From positions 1 through 64,000 of the forward strand of contig JAXEWB010000006.1 in NCBI GenBank assembly GCA_034114085.1: a stretch of 64,000 nucleotides of DNA, read 5' to 3'. The notes under the pieces were generated by a model that was given only the letters and a program-made list of their open reading frames with translations, was not told where the DNA came from and did no database searches. Numbering within the stretch: the first letter of the stretch is position 1; each line of letters begins with the position of its first letter. Both the position numbers and the translations under genes were made by a program. Below, one piece after another: positions 17,117-25,486 of this stretch. The DNA comes from Spiro-02 sp034114085 (GTDB lineage: Bacteria > Spirochaetota > Spirochaetia > Sphaerochaetales > Sphaerochaetaceae).

Positions 17117-17716
17117 TTACAGCGTGTCCAGCAAGGCGAGCAGACGTCTGACCGCACGCCCCCGATGGCTATATGTATCCTTCTTGTTTCCCGGCAGGGC
17201 GGCCATGGTGGTTCCGGCTTCATCGACAAAGAACACCGGATCGTATCCAAACCCACCGGTTCCCGTTTCTCTATCTACGATATGTCCTTCAACCTCTTCT
17301 TGGACGATGAACAATCGCTGGGGGGAAAATACCAGAGCCATGGCACAGACGAAGCTCGCCTTGCGCTGTTCACCTTCCAGCCCCTCCATGTTCTTTAACA
17401 GGAACAGATTGCGTTCATGCGCTTCAAGCAGATGGCCAAACTGCTCGCTTCCGTATCTGGCTGTCCGCACTCCCGGAGCCCCGCCCAATGCGGGGACCAC
17501 GAGTCCTGAATCATCGGCAACGACGGGTCGCCCGTCGCCGACTTGATAGAGGGCGAGGGCTTTGCCCAAGGCGTTTCCCGCAAAAGTCTCACTGGTTTCC
17601 TCAAAATCAAAGGCAAGCCCCGCTTCCTGTGGAAGTATCAGGGTGTGCCGGCCAGAAAAGATCCGTTCCAACTCTTCCCGTTTATGGGAGTTTCCGCTTG
17701 CAAACAACATTTCCAT
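17117..17716 (-). CDS. rdgB: Non-canonical purine NTP pyrophosphatase (RdgB/HAM1)
   Basis: This 199-residue house-cleaning enzyme hydrolyses dITP, XTP and similar nucleotides to monophosphates. The N-terminal MLFASGNSHKREEL with its SxNxxK signature, VADDSGLVVPALGGAPGV and the RTARYGSE segment are diagnostic, and GGFGYDPVFF and HRGRAVRRL near the end complete the active site. I chose the ATG at 17716 because homologues begin close to MLFASGN; the open frame extends upstream into the preceding gene. It lies 23 bp after the sigma-like gene and may be co-transcribed with it. Confidence 0.95.
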   Translation of the reverse strand: MEMLFASGNSHKREELERIFSGRHTLILPQEAGLAFDFEETSETFAGNALGKALALYQVGDGRPVVADDSGLVVPALGGAPGVRTARYGSEQFGHLLEAHERNLFLLKNMEGLEGEQRKASFVCAMALVFSPQRLFIVQEEVEGHIVDRETGTGGFGYDPVFFVDEAGTTMAALPGNKKDTYSHRGRAVRRLLALLDTL

Positions 17717-17739
17717 GTTCCGTAGAATACCCCGTTTGC

Positions 17740-19059
17740 CTATTCTCCTGCAATATGGGCCGCATCTCCATTTTGTGGCTCGTGTTCCCATTTCTGCGAC
17801 AAGCATTCCTGTAGCATCTTGCGGGCATAGAACATTCCAGAACAGACCGTACCTTTTGGAACGCCGAGCAGCTGGGCCAATTGCATACTGGAAAGTCCTT
17901 GAGGACTTCGGGCTCGTTCCTCCCGTCGTTCCCGCAGAACATGCCTGGTCCTGTTTCGTTCCGCTTCAAGTTTGAGGCACTGCGCCAAGTCATAACTCGA
18001 TGTCGATTTCAGAGTGTATAGCTGCTGATCCAGCCATATCCGTCGTTTCCAATGACCGTTGATGACTCGTTGCATTTCCTTCTGTTTCATCTGTTTTTGG
18101 AATATCATGCTGTTTGCCGTCCGTACAAGACCGGCTAGGTCGAGCTCATCGATGTCCATGATGCTGGACAGATGATTGATCATGGCGGGTGTCACCTGTT
18201 CAGGAGAGGCCAACAACAATGTCAGCAACCGTTTTCGTTGCGTCGGGTTTTTCATTTCCTGTTGAAGCCTTGCCGCAGCGGGATTTTCCATCCGTAGCAG
18301 CGATTCTGAATAGTCCTCCTTCAATCGCCCGCGTAGGGAATTTTCTTTCTTACTGGCTTTGCATTGTGTTTTCTCATGTGTGTCCGTAGGACAGGCATAT
18401 AGTTTTTTAAATAGCAGTTGCGCATTGATTTCTGCCGTCATTCTTTTTCTAGGACTTCGCTTGGTGGCGACACCATATTGTAGTGTGGCTTCCGCCGTCA
18501 TATAGGGGAATTCAACCGGAGGATAAGTCAAAGCTGATGAACCGGGCTGTTTTTTAGGAGGATGCCTGAGTGCATGGTAGCGGGAGTATAAATTCCATTG
18601 CTCATAATCTTCCTGACGAGGGGAGAAAATGTCCACACCTTCCATATTCGTATTTTCCTGCCTGTTTCCGCACGGATTCAATGTCGGTATCACGATTCCA
18701 TCGATTTCCTGCCCGCAACAATACAAAAGCGTTCGTTCTTTATTTCGCGACACTTTTTTTTCGGAGTAGAACGTTCTTGCCCTGGTTCTGATGATTTTTC
18801 TCAGATACGCTTCGAACGGCACTCCCTGATTTTTAAAATTTCTGATTATTGTCAGAACGTACGGCATGCTTGCCAACAAGAATTCTGCGCAGACCTCTTG
18901 GTCCAGTAACTTGTTTTCCGCAGGAACCCGGTACATCAGTATATGACAACGTTGCAGGATTGACTTTTCAAGCATGATGATCCGTTTGCAATGCATCGGA
19001 TTTTTCACTGTACAACGCAACTGATTGTATAAAAGCACGTCTTTCGTGAGATTCTCCAT
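17740..19059 (-). CDS. Sigma-factor-like helix-turn-helix protein
   Basis: I do not recognise a named family for this 439-residue protein. The ends resemble an ECF-like sigma factor: the N-terminal third (about residues 60-110; LASMPYVLTIIRNFKN, AYLRKIIRTRARTFYSEKK) has the look of region 2, and the C-terminus (SSMQLAQLLGVPKGTV, then SGMFYARKMLQE) has a region-4-like helix-turn-helix. About 250 basic, weakly structured residues separate them, far longer than in a standard sigma factor. The start at 19059 has AGGGG upstream. From memory, spirochaetes carry similar long sigma-like proteins. Its position between nrnA and rdgB suggests a conserved housekeeping neighbourhood. Confidence 0.55.
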   Translation of the reverse strand: MENLTKDVLLYNQLRCTVKNPMHCKRIIMLEKSILQRCHILMYRVPAENKLLDQEVCAEFLLASMPYVLTIIRNFKNQGVPFEAYLRKIIRTRARTFYSEKKVSRNKERTLLYCCGQEIDGIVIPTLNPCGNRQENTNMEGVDIFSPRQEDYEQWNLYSRYHALRHPPKKQPGSSALTYPPVEFPYMTAEATLQYGVATKRSPRKRMTAEINAQLLFKKLYACPTDTHEKTQCKASKKENSLRGRLKEDYSESLLRMENPAAARLQQEMKNPTQRKRLLTLLLASPEQVTPAMINHLSSIMDIDELDLAGLVRTANSMIFQKQMKQKEMQRVINGHWKRRIWLDQQLYTLKSTSSYDLAQCLKLEAERNRTRHVLRERREERARSPQGLSSMQLAQLLGVPKGTVCSGMFYARKMLQECLSQKWEHEPQNGDAAHIAGE

Positions 19060-19197
19060 ACCACCCCTCTCCATGATGTATTGATCGTTGGAGAAGGAAT
19101 ATGAAAATCCCGTGCCAAATCCAAGGACTGGCTGGGGTGATGCCATGCAATTATAACTGTCGTCTATTGTTATAAATAGTGATTATCGGCAACCTGT

Positions 19198-20184
19198 TCA
19201 ACCAAGCTGTTTGGTGATCGCGTCGATTACCTGTTGCTTGATCGTTTCGTATGTACCTGAGATGGTCGCGCCTGCGGCTTTCTTGTGTCCACCGCCGCCA
19301 AGGGCGGCCGCGATGATTCCGACATCGACTTGGCTGTCGTGGCTGCCCCTGAAACCAATCTCGACCTTGCCCTCCGCGGGAATCTTGAAAAACAACACCG
19401 CCTGTACGCCCTTGACGGAAAGAAGCGATGAATACAGTGCATCACTTGGACGATCCGCCGGATTAAACTCCCTGATGTCTTCTTCTGTCTCATGGCTGAC
19501 CATGATTTTGCCGTCGAACAGAATTTCGGTTCTGTCGATGAGCCTCGCGAGGTACTTTATGGAATCGAAGTTCTTTCCACCGGTCATTTCATCATATACG
19601 TCATTCGGGGATACTCCGGCGTCAACCAGCTCGGCCGCCAGGCGCAAGGTCTCACCCCTATTGGGGCCGATGAACCTGAAGAATCCCGTATCGGTGGCGA
19701 AACCAAAGAACAGGTGCTGCGCAACCTGTTCTGTAATCGCAATCCCCATTGTATGGTAGATGTGCTGGATGACCAGCGTCGTAGAATAGGACTGGGGAAC
19801 GATGTAATGGAGCGTCCCGAAGGGAACTCCCGCGCTATGATGATCGATTACCAGAATTTCCAGTCCATCGGTCTGCCTCGCCAACGCTTCCCCAATCCGG
19901 TCGCGTGATGAACAGTCGGTGACAACAATCAACGGTTTCTGATCGATGATCGCCTGCGGAATCGTATCTTTGAAGAAAGAGTTCCAGTAAGTGATTTCCG
20001 GACGATCGAACGGTCCTGCGTTCGCTACGAACACCTGTTTCCCCAACTGCTCCAAAAGCCAAGCCATGGCAAGCTCGCTATGGATACAGTCTCCATCGGG
20101 AGCCACGTGACCGATTATGACGGCATTCGTACAATTTTTCAAAGCCGAAAGGACAGCTTCTGGAACGGCGGGGTAGGTAAACAT
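19198..20184 (-). CDS. DHH-family phosphoesterase (NrnA/Orn-like)
   Basis: This 328-residue protein combines an N-terminal DHH domain with a C-terminal DHHA1 domain. The metal motifs are VIIGHVAPDGDCIHSEL, VVTDCSS and ILVIDHHSAG; the RNA-binding GGGGHKKAAGATISG is at about residue 300. NrnA-type enzymes degrade nano-RNAs and can dephosphorylate pAp; related members hydrolyse linear cyclic-dinucleotide products. The gene starts three bases downstream of clpX, so it is probably translated from the clpP-clpX transcript. Confidence 0.9.
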   Translation of the reverse strand: MFTYPAVPEAVLSALKNCTNAVIIGHVAPDGDCIHSELAMAWLLEQLGKQVFVANAGPFDRPEITYWNSFFKDTIPQAIIDQKPLIVVTDCSSRDRIGEALARQTDGLEILVIDHHSAGVPFGTLHYIVPQSYSTTLVIQHIYHTMGIAITEQVAQHLFFGFATDTGFFRFIGPNRGETLRLAAELVDAGVSPNDVYDEMTGGKNFDSIKYLARLIDRTEILFDGKIMVSHETEEDIREFNPADRPSDALYSSLLSVKGVQAVLFFKIPAEGKVEIGFRGSHDSQVDVGIIAAALGGGGHKKAAGATISGTYETIKQQVIDAITKQLG

Positions 20185-20187
20185 GGT

Positions 20188-21417
20188 TCAATCCTTTTCG
20201 CAGATGACTTGTGGCTTGGTACCGTCCAGCACTGAACTACGGTCTACAATGACCTTCTGTACATTCTGCATGGATGGAATGTCGTACATGATGTCCATCA
20301 TGATGTTTTCGACGATGGAGCGCAGTCCTCTCGCCCCGGTCTTCTGTATGATCGCTTTCTCCGCGATTGCTTCGACAGCTTCCGGCAGGAATTCAAGTTC
20401 AACGCCATCAAGCTTGAAGGACGCCTTGTACTGTCGGATGATCGAGTTCTTCGGTTCCGTGATGATCCTGATCAAATCTTCCTTTGTCAGATTGTTCAGG
20501 GATACATGGATCGGGAGCCGTCCAATGAATTCCGGAATCAGGCCGAACTTAATCAAATCGTCGGGATGCAACTGGTCATAGAGCTTCGTCAGGTCTTTTT
20601 CTTCACGTGTAACTACTTCTGCGCCAAAGCCCATCGGATGGTTCGCTATACGTTTCTCGATGACCTTGTCCAGACCGACGAACGCACCGCCACAGATGAA
20701 CAGGATGTTCTTCGTGTTGATCTTGAGCATTTCCTGGTTCGGGTGTTTGCGTCCTCCCTGCGGCGGCACGCTTGCGTCCGTTCCCTCGATGATTTTCAGC
20801 AGGGCTTGCTGTACGCCCTCTCCGGAAACGTCTCTGGTAATCGATACGTTCTCACCTTTTTTCGCGATTTTATCGATTTCATCGATGAAGATGATGCCAT
20901 GTTCAGCTGCGGTGATGTTATCATTCGCATTCTGAATCAATTTGAGCAAGATATTCTCAACGTCTTCACCTACGTAGCCGGCTTCGGTGAGCGTGGTTGC
21001 GTCGGCTATGGCGAACGGAACTTGCAGTTTCTTCGCCAGCGTTCTGGCGAGCAAAGTCTTTCCTGTACCAGTCGGTCCAATCATCAGTATGTTGGACTTG
21101 TCCAGCTCAACGCCTTCCTGGGCAATCTGGTTCTGATATTTCACCCGTTTGTAGTGGTTGTAGACTGCGACCGAAAGCACCCGTTTCGCATTGTTTTGGC
21201 CGATAACGTAGTCGTCGAGATATTCTTTGAGTTCCTGCGGGGTCGGGATTTCATCTGGTAGCCCGCTGTCGTCTTCATCGACGGGATCCGCCGACAATAT
21301 CTTATTGCAGGTACGAATGCATTCATCGCAAATCGCCACACCAGGACCGGCGATCAGCCGCTTTACATCCTCATAGCTCTTTCCGCAGAAAGAACAGACT
21401 TTCGTACTTTTTGCCAT
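20188..21417 (-). CDS. clpX: ClpX, ATP-dependent unfoldase subunit
   Basis: This 409-residue AAA+ unfoldase feeds substrates to ClpP. The N-terminal zinc-binding domain has cysteines at residues 8, 11, 30 and 33; Walker A is GPTGTGKT, Walker B is IIFIDEIDKI, and the ClpP-docking loop region and sensor residues are in the expected order (FIGRLPIHVSL, then KTGARGLRSIVE). Length is normal. It lies six bases after clpP in the usual operon order. Confidence 0.98.
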   Translation of the reverse strand: MAKSTKVCSFCGKSYEDVKRLIAGPGVAICDECIRTCNKILSADPVDEDDSGLPDEIPTPQELKEYLDDYVIGQNNAKRVLSVAVYNHYKRVKYQNQIAQEGVELDKSNILMIGPTGTGKTLLARTLAKKLQVPFAIADATTLTEAGYVGEDVENILLKLIQNANDNITAAEHGIIFIDEIDKIAKKGENVSITRDVSGEGVQQALLKIIEGTDASVPPQGGRKHPNQEMLKINTKNILFICGGAFVGLDKVIEKRIANHPMGFGAEVVTREEKDLTKLYDQLHPDDLIKFGLIPEFIGRLPIHVSLNNLTKEDLIRIITEPKNSIIRQYKASFKLDGVELEFLPEAVEAIAEKAIIQKTGARGLRSIVENIMMDIMYDIPSMQNVQKVIVDRSSVLDGTKPQVICEKD

Positions 21418-21423
21418 GCTGGA

Positions 21424-22029
21424 TCAGCTCCTTTTCATCACACGGTCGACAAGCCCGTATTCAACGGCTTCGTCCGCGCTGAGAAAGTAATCACGTTCCA
21501 GATCTGCGGCGACCTGCTCCCTTGTCCTTCCCGTATGCTCCACGAAATAATCGGTGGTAAGCTGCTTGAGCCTGCCGATTTCCTTCGCATGGATACTGAT
21601 GTCCGTCGCCTGCCCCTGGACGCCGCCCCAAGGCTGGTGGATCATCACCCTAGCCGATGGCAGAATATATCTTTTGCCGTGCTTTCCTGCCGTCAGCAAC
21701 AGGGCCGCCATGGATGCAGCCTGTCCCATGCAGATAGTCTGGACATCGCTGCGGATGTACTGCATGGTATCATAAATCGCCAGCCCCGCGGTGACGCTGC
21801 CTCCGGGGGAGTTGATGTAGAGGCTGATATCCTTCGAGGGGTCTTCCGACTCCAGGAACAAAAGCTGCGCCACGACCAGATCAGCCGTAGCTTCATTGAT
21901 TTCTCCATCAAGGAAGATAATGCGGTCTTTCAGCAATCGGCTGAAGATATCATAGGAACGTTCACCGACACCCGATTGTTCCACGACTACCGGGACGAGG
22001 GATTGCATCCGTTCATTGGTCAAATTCAT
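21424..22029 (-). CDS. clpP: ClpP, proteolytic subunit
   Basis: This 201-residue serine protease subunit forms the barrel of the Clp protease. The catalytic serine is at residue 106 (GQAASMAALLL), the histidine at 131 (MIHQPWGG), and the aspartate is expected near residue 180. I chose the ATG at 22029, preceded by GAAGGAAG, because homologues begin close to NLTNERMQSLVPVVVEQ; the open frame starts nine codons earlier. A pair of 82-bp direct repeats separates it from tig, which is unusual in this otherwise compact operon. Confidence 0.98.
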   Translation of the reverse strand: MNLTNERMQSLVPVVVEQSGVGERSYDIFSRLLKDRIIFLDGEINEATADLVVAQLLFLESEDPSKDISLYINSPGGSVTAGLAIYDTMQYIRSDVQTICMGQAASMAALLLTAGKHGKRYILPSARVMIHQPWGGVQGQATDISIHAKEIGRLKQLTTDYFVEHTGRTREQVAADLERDYFLSADEAVEYGLVDRVMKRS

Positions 22030-22048
22030 ATTCTTCCTTCCTTCTGGC

Positions 22049-22130
22049 TCGGGCATAGGCCCTCATCCATCGTCACATCGCAACGGGCCGTATTTCAATA
22101 CTGTCCCGCCGCTTCGTTCCTTGGCTGGCG
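22049..22130. repeat. 82-bp direct repeat, copy 1
   Basis: The 82 bases beginning TCGGGCATAGGCC and ending TTGGCTGGCG are identical to 22258-22339. The copies are 209 bp apart between tig and clpP. A shorter related stretch (GCCGTATT, then ATACTGTC) lies between them near 22192-22210. Confidence 0.9.
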
Positions 22131-22257
22131 ACCTATTCCCATCGCCATACTGGCTCGGATAACACCCGCCGGTCTGCGTTGCTGTTCACGAAGCCGTATT
22201 GGGATACTGTCTTCGTCCACGCGCCTTGACCGCCGTCCGTCCTCCTTCGCCATATAA

Positions 22258-22339
22258 TCGGGCATAGGCCCTCATCCATCGTCACATCGCAACGGGCCGT
22301 ATTTCAATACTGTCCCGCCGCTTCGTTCCTTGGCTGGCG
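22258..22339. repeat. 82-bp direct repeat, copy 2
   Basis: Identical over its whole length to 22049-22130. Flanking bases differ on both sides, so the unit boundaries are sharp. No open frame of note runs through it. Confidence 0.9.
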
Positions 22340-22425
22340 GCCTGTCCGCAAAGCCCTACATTCTACATTGCCATATAGCTCGAACTTTACGCCTGAACTA
22401 TTTCGTCAACCGAAGCCTTTTGTCG

Positions 22426-22455
22426 AAAAAGGCGGTACCCAATTCGGGAACCGCC
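22426..22455 (-). terminator. Terminator after tig
   Basis: GGCGGTACCC (22431-22440) pairs with GGGAACCGCC (22446-22455) with one mismatch and a 5-base loop; on the minus strand TTTTT follows. It should end most tig transcripts before clpP. Confidence 0.75.
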
Positions 22456-22522
22456 CTTTTCTGAGGTCCGGCGTAACGAGCTGGCCCGCATATATTTCCG
22501 GGATGTCTCCCGCGAGCGGGAA

Positions 22523-23869
22523 CTATTCGAGCTTCCCCGCGATAAAATCATCATAAGATACAGTTTTATCCTCGTTGAACGTGTTTTTCTCAAGAAGAAA
22601 CTTGCTGACCTGGCGGAACTGAAGGTCGTCCTTGATCATGTCGCGATAATACTTTTTCTGATCTTCGTCTTCAACGTCCTTGAGTTGTTCAGCACAAGCA
22701 TCTTCAAGTTCCTTGTCGTCTACAGGGAAATTCTCGGTTTCTTTGATTTTTTCCATCATAAGCTGGATACGTAGGGTCCTTTCAGCTCCTTCTCTCCATT
22801 CGTTCATGACGGATTCCTTGGACTGGTTCTGGAATTGCAGGAACTGGAGGACCTGCTCTTCGTTCAGCCCGCTCTGACGGACGAACTTGTTCCAGTTCTG
22901 CTCGACCTCCAGATCCACCATGGAGGCAGGAACGGTGATGGCTGTATTTTTGAGCATTTCGTCGAACAGTGCGTTGAGCTTAGTCTCTTCCATGCGGCTT
23001 GTGAGGTTTTCCTCAAGCTTTTTCTTGGTGTCGGCGACCAGATCCGCGACAGTCTTGTACTCTTCCTTGACATCCTGGGCGAACTCGTCGTCGAGCGCGG
23101 GAATGTCGCGGACCTTGACCTGCTTCATATCGACCTTCAGCGTGATCGTCTTGCCTGCGTAACCAGGAATGTCTGAATCATCAGCATAAGTCTTGGCTAT
23201 GGTCTTGGAATCGCCTTTTGCCATACCGACTACGTCTTCGTCAATCTTATAGAAATTATAACCGGAACCAATGGTGAATACGAAATCCTTGCGTGCAGTA
23301 CCCGCGACTTCATTTCCATCGGCGTCGAGTTCCGCATAGTCAATGGTGACGATGTCCCCGTTGGCGGCGGCGCCGTCCTTGTCTACTACCAAGGCGTTCT
23401 GATCGCGGAGCTTGTCGATTTCCTTGTTGACCAGTTCATCGGAAATTTCCACCTTGGGGACGCTAACGGTCAGCCCCGTATAGACGGGAAGCGTCACTTC
23501 GGGCATGACATCATAGACGACGGAGAAGGTTACGTCGGAATTCGCCTGGAAGGGGAGGAGCTTGTCTTCATCCTGCAATGCGGGAGTGCTGTACGGAAGG
23601 GGTTTCTTCTTGTCTTCGAGTGAATCGATGGCTTCCTTCACGGCGTCTTCGATAGCTCCAAAAGTACTTTCCTCACGGATGGCCTTGCCATATTTGCTTT
23701 CCAGCACGGAAACGGGGGCCTTGCCTTTGCGGAACCCTTTGATTTGTATCTGTTGCGCGTACTTCTTCAACGCAGTCTGATATGCTTCCTCTACAGTTGC
23801 GGCAGGCACGGTGACCGTGAGCTCGACGGAGGAGTTCTCCAATTCCTTGATCTTCTTGTCAGCAATCAT
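22523..23869 (-). CDS. tig: Trigger factor, ribosome-bound chaperone
   Basis: This 448-residue peptidyl-prolyl isomerase and chaperone binds at the ribosome exit tunnel. The N-terminal domain holds the ribosome-binding signature GFRKGKAPVSVLESKYG (about residues 44-60), the FKBP-type middle domain follows (NGDIVTIDYAELDADG, then FTIGSGYNF), and the C-terminal helical arms contain YRDMIKDDLQFRQVSKFLLE. The ATG at 23869 has AGAGGAA upstream; eight extra in-frame codons upstream are unlikely to be used. It heads the tig-clpP-clpX cluster. Confidence 0.97.
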   Translation of the reverse strand: MIADKKIKELENSSVELTVTVPAATVEEAYQTALKKYAQQIQIKGFRKGKAPVSVLESKYGKAIREESTFGAIEDAVKEAIDSLEDKKKPLPYSTPALQDEDKLLPFQANSDVTFSVVYDVMPEVTLPVYTGLTVSVPKVEISDELVNKEIDKLRDQNALVVDKDGAAANGDIVTIDYAELDADGNEVAGTARKDFVFTIGSGYNFYKIDEDVVGMAKGDSKTIAKTYADDSDIPGYAGKTITLKVDMKQVKVRDIPALDDEFAQDVKEEYKTVADLVADTKKKLEENLTSRMEETKLNALFDEMLKNTAITVPASMVDLEVEQNWNKFVRQSGLNEEQVLQFLQFQNQSKESVMNEWREGAERTLRIQLMMEKIKETENFPVDDKELEDACAEQLKDVEDEDQKKYYRDMIKDDLQFRQVSKFLLEKNTFNEDKTVSYDDFIAGKLE

Positions 23870-23950
23870 GCTATTCCTCTTCCTTTTGATCAATCACGTG
23901 ATGATCAATATATCCTGAGCAAGCTTCCGGAGTTTCGCAGTAAGCTTTGC

Positions 23951-23978
23951 ACAATACATTGTATGTAAAGGGGGTCAA
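23951..23978 (-). promoter_or_regulatory. Promoter of tig
   Basis: On the minus strand TTGACC (23978-23973), a 16-bp spacer and TATTGT (23956-23951). The expected 5' leader is about 75 nt. Confidence 0.5.
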
Positions 23979-24036
23979 CCCTCTCAGTATACTAAATCCT
24001 TGTTCGTTCAGCCACTCCCGGAACACGTCGGAGAAG

Positions 24037-24066
24037 AAAAAAGTCGGAAAAAACTCCGACTTTTTT
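24037..24066. terminator. Strong bidirectional terminator
   Basis: AAAAAAGTCGGA (24037-24048) and TCCGACTTTTTT (24055-24066) form a 12-bp stem around AAAAAC. It has the form of an intrinsic terminator on both strands. The only candidate it could terminate is a 33-codon minus-strand frame ending at 24090. Confidence 0.85.
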
Positions 24067-24089
24067 CTCCACCGGAAGACATTATCAGA

Positions 24090-24191
24090 TTACAGTACGA
24101 TTTGCAACCGTCCATTGCGATTGAATTTCAGCTGAACACCCGGAGGACGGACTCCGTTATATGACAACGAAGGAAGGCTCTCCGTAATCAT
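24090..24191 (-). CDS. Short open frame before a terminator, doubtful
   Basis: A 33-residue frame starts MITESLPSL, continues through YNGVRPPGVQLKFNRNGR and ends LQIVL. It ends 24 bases before a strong terminator, which suggests the end of a real transcript. No ribosome-binding site is visible and a stop lies two codons upstream of the ATG. It may be the surviving tail of a longer lost gene. The remaining sequence of 24192-24546 shows no other coding signal. Confidence 0.3.
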   Translation of the reverse strand: MITESLPSLSYNGVRPPGVQLKFNRNGRLQIVL

Positions 24192-24546
24192 CGGTTATAT
24201 TCATCCGGCATGGTCTTGGATAGCTTTGTTTGCTGTAGAAGCATTTTGTCATAAAGCTCCGTTGAAAACGGTGGATGTGTTCATGGTTTGTTTGCCACAC
24301 TCCGAAAAATCAATGTCCCCGCTATCAGAAATGCATTTTCTGAATCACCGCGGTCTACGGCCTGACGGCCTACTGGACCGCTCGACTTGCCTTTTTCCGG
24401 CCGCTTTTTCGCGGCGGGCAAGTCGTGTTCTCCCCGTGGTTTGAATCACCCCGGAGTTTTTTACGCATGGTACTGTCATCGCGTCTTTTTTGACGGGACC
24501 GCCGGCCATGAGCCGGTGGATCGCATCATCATCGGAGGAACATCCT

Positions 24547-25467
24547 ATGACGGATAATGTGGAACGGCGGAGAGCTGTGAATGGCGCTTTGGAAAATGGA
24601 AGCCTTGCGTTGGCTGATGAGACGGTTTTCAGGAATGTATTCGGCGTCCTTGGGTGCGAAGGGTTGCTCAAGGCCATGCTTAACGCGGTGCTTGGCCCTC
24701 GCCTGAAAGAACGGCCGATTGAGAACATGCATCTGTACGAACGTCCTGGCGACGGACCGGAACCGGAGCGATATCCATTTCGTCCGGATATCATCGCCAC
24801 GGACCAGCTGGACCGGCTGTTCTGTATCGAGATACAGGGGCGCAAGGATGATTTCCTTGTCACCCGCATGATGGCGCAGGTCGCCCGGCTGGTGACTTAT
24901 TGCCCGCCGAGAAGTCCAGAAACGGTTATCCGGCAGATATATCAGCTGTCGTTTGGAGAATATCCGTTGCCCGGCTTGGAGGACTATCCCGATTCCATTG
25001 TTTTCCTGCGGAACGAAGTGGATCAGAGAGGGTTTGCTCTTGCCGGTTCTCTTCCTGAGACGATTCATGTAAATCTATCCAAGGTGCGAGAATGTTGCCG
25101 GAAGCTGACGGTCGAGGATTTTGACGCTGGCTTGAAATGGTGCTACTGCATCGCGATGGAACGGATAGGCGACAACGGGGACGACAGGTCGAAACTCGAT
25201 GCGCTAGTTTTTTCCGACCCCATTCTCCGACTGTTGCATGGACGCTATCTGGAAGTTGCGCTCCGTTCCGATGAGGCATTGGCCTTCCAGATGATCCAGA
25301 ACCTCTCCTCCGACGCAAAATATGCGGGGGAACTGGAGACTGCAAGACAAGAAGGAATTCTTGCCGGTAAAACGGAAACGGCCAAGGCTTTGCGACGACG
25401 CGGGCTGAATGCTGTGTTGATCAGCGAATGCACGGGACTGGAACAGTCCGTTGTCGAAAAACTTTGA
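24547..25467 (+). CDS. Rpn/PD-(D/E)XK nuclease-family protein, intact copy
   Basis: This 306-residue protein belongs to the Rpn (transposase_31-like) family of recombination-promoting nucleases. The nuclease core is FRPDIIATDQ followed by FCIEIQGRKDD: the acidic residue at 81, then E95-x-Q97, the modified PD-(D/E)XK pattern of the family. The N-terminal ADETVFRNVFG and the repeated LPGLEDYPDSIVFLRN segment are typical. The C-terminus (GKTETAKALRRRGLNAVLISECTGL without the last residues) is the usual variable tail. The start has GGAGG eight bases upstream. A broken paralogue begins about 20 bp downstream. Confidence 0.85.
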   Translation: MTDNVERRRAVNGALENGSLALADETVFRNVFGVLGCEGLLKAMLNAVLGPRLKERPIENMHLYERPGDGPEPERYPFRPDIIATDQLDRLFCIEIQGRKDDFLVTRMMAQVARLVTYCPPRSPETVIRQIYQLSFGEYPLPGLEDYPDSIVFLRNEVDQRGFALAGSLPETIHVNLSKVRECCRKLTVEDFDAGLKWCYCIAMERIGDNGDDRSKLDALVFSDPILRLLHGRYLEVALRSDEALAFQMIQNLSSDAKYAGELETARQEGILAGKTETAKALRRRGLNAVLISECTGLEQSVVEKL

Positions 25468-25486
25468 TGAAGGAAGAAGATGCTAG

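Noticed and set aside
20506..21261. Long plus-strand frame of 251 codons inside clpX
   Set aside because: It is antisense to clpX, which is complete and unmistakable; the frame is a shadow.
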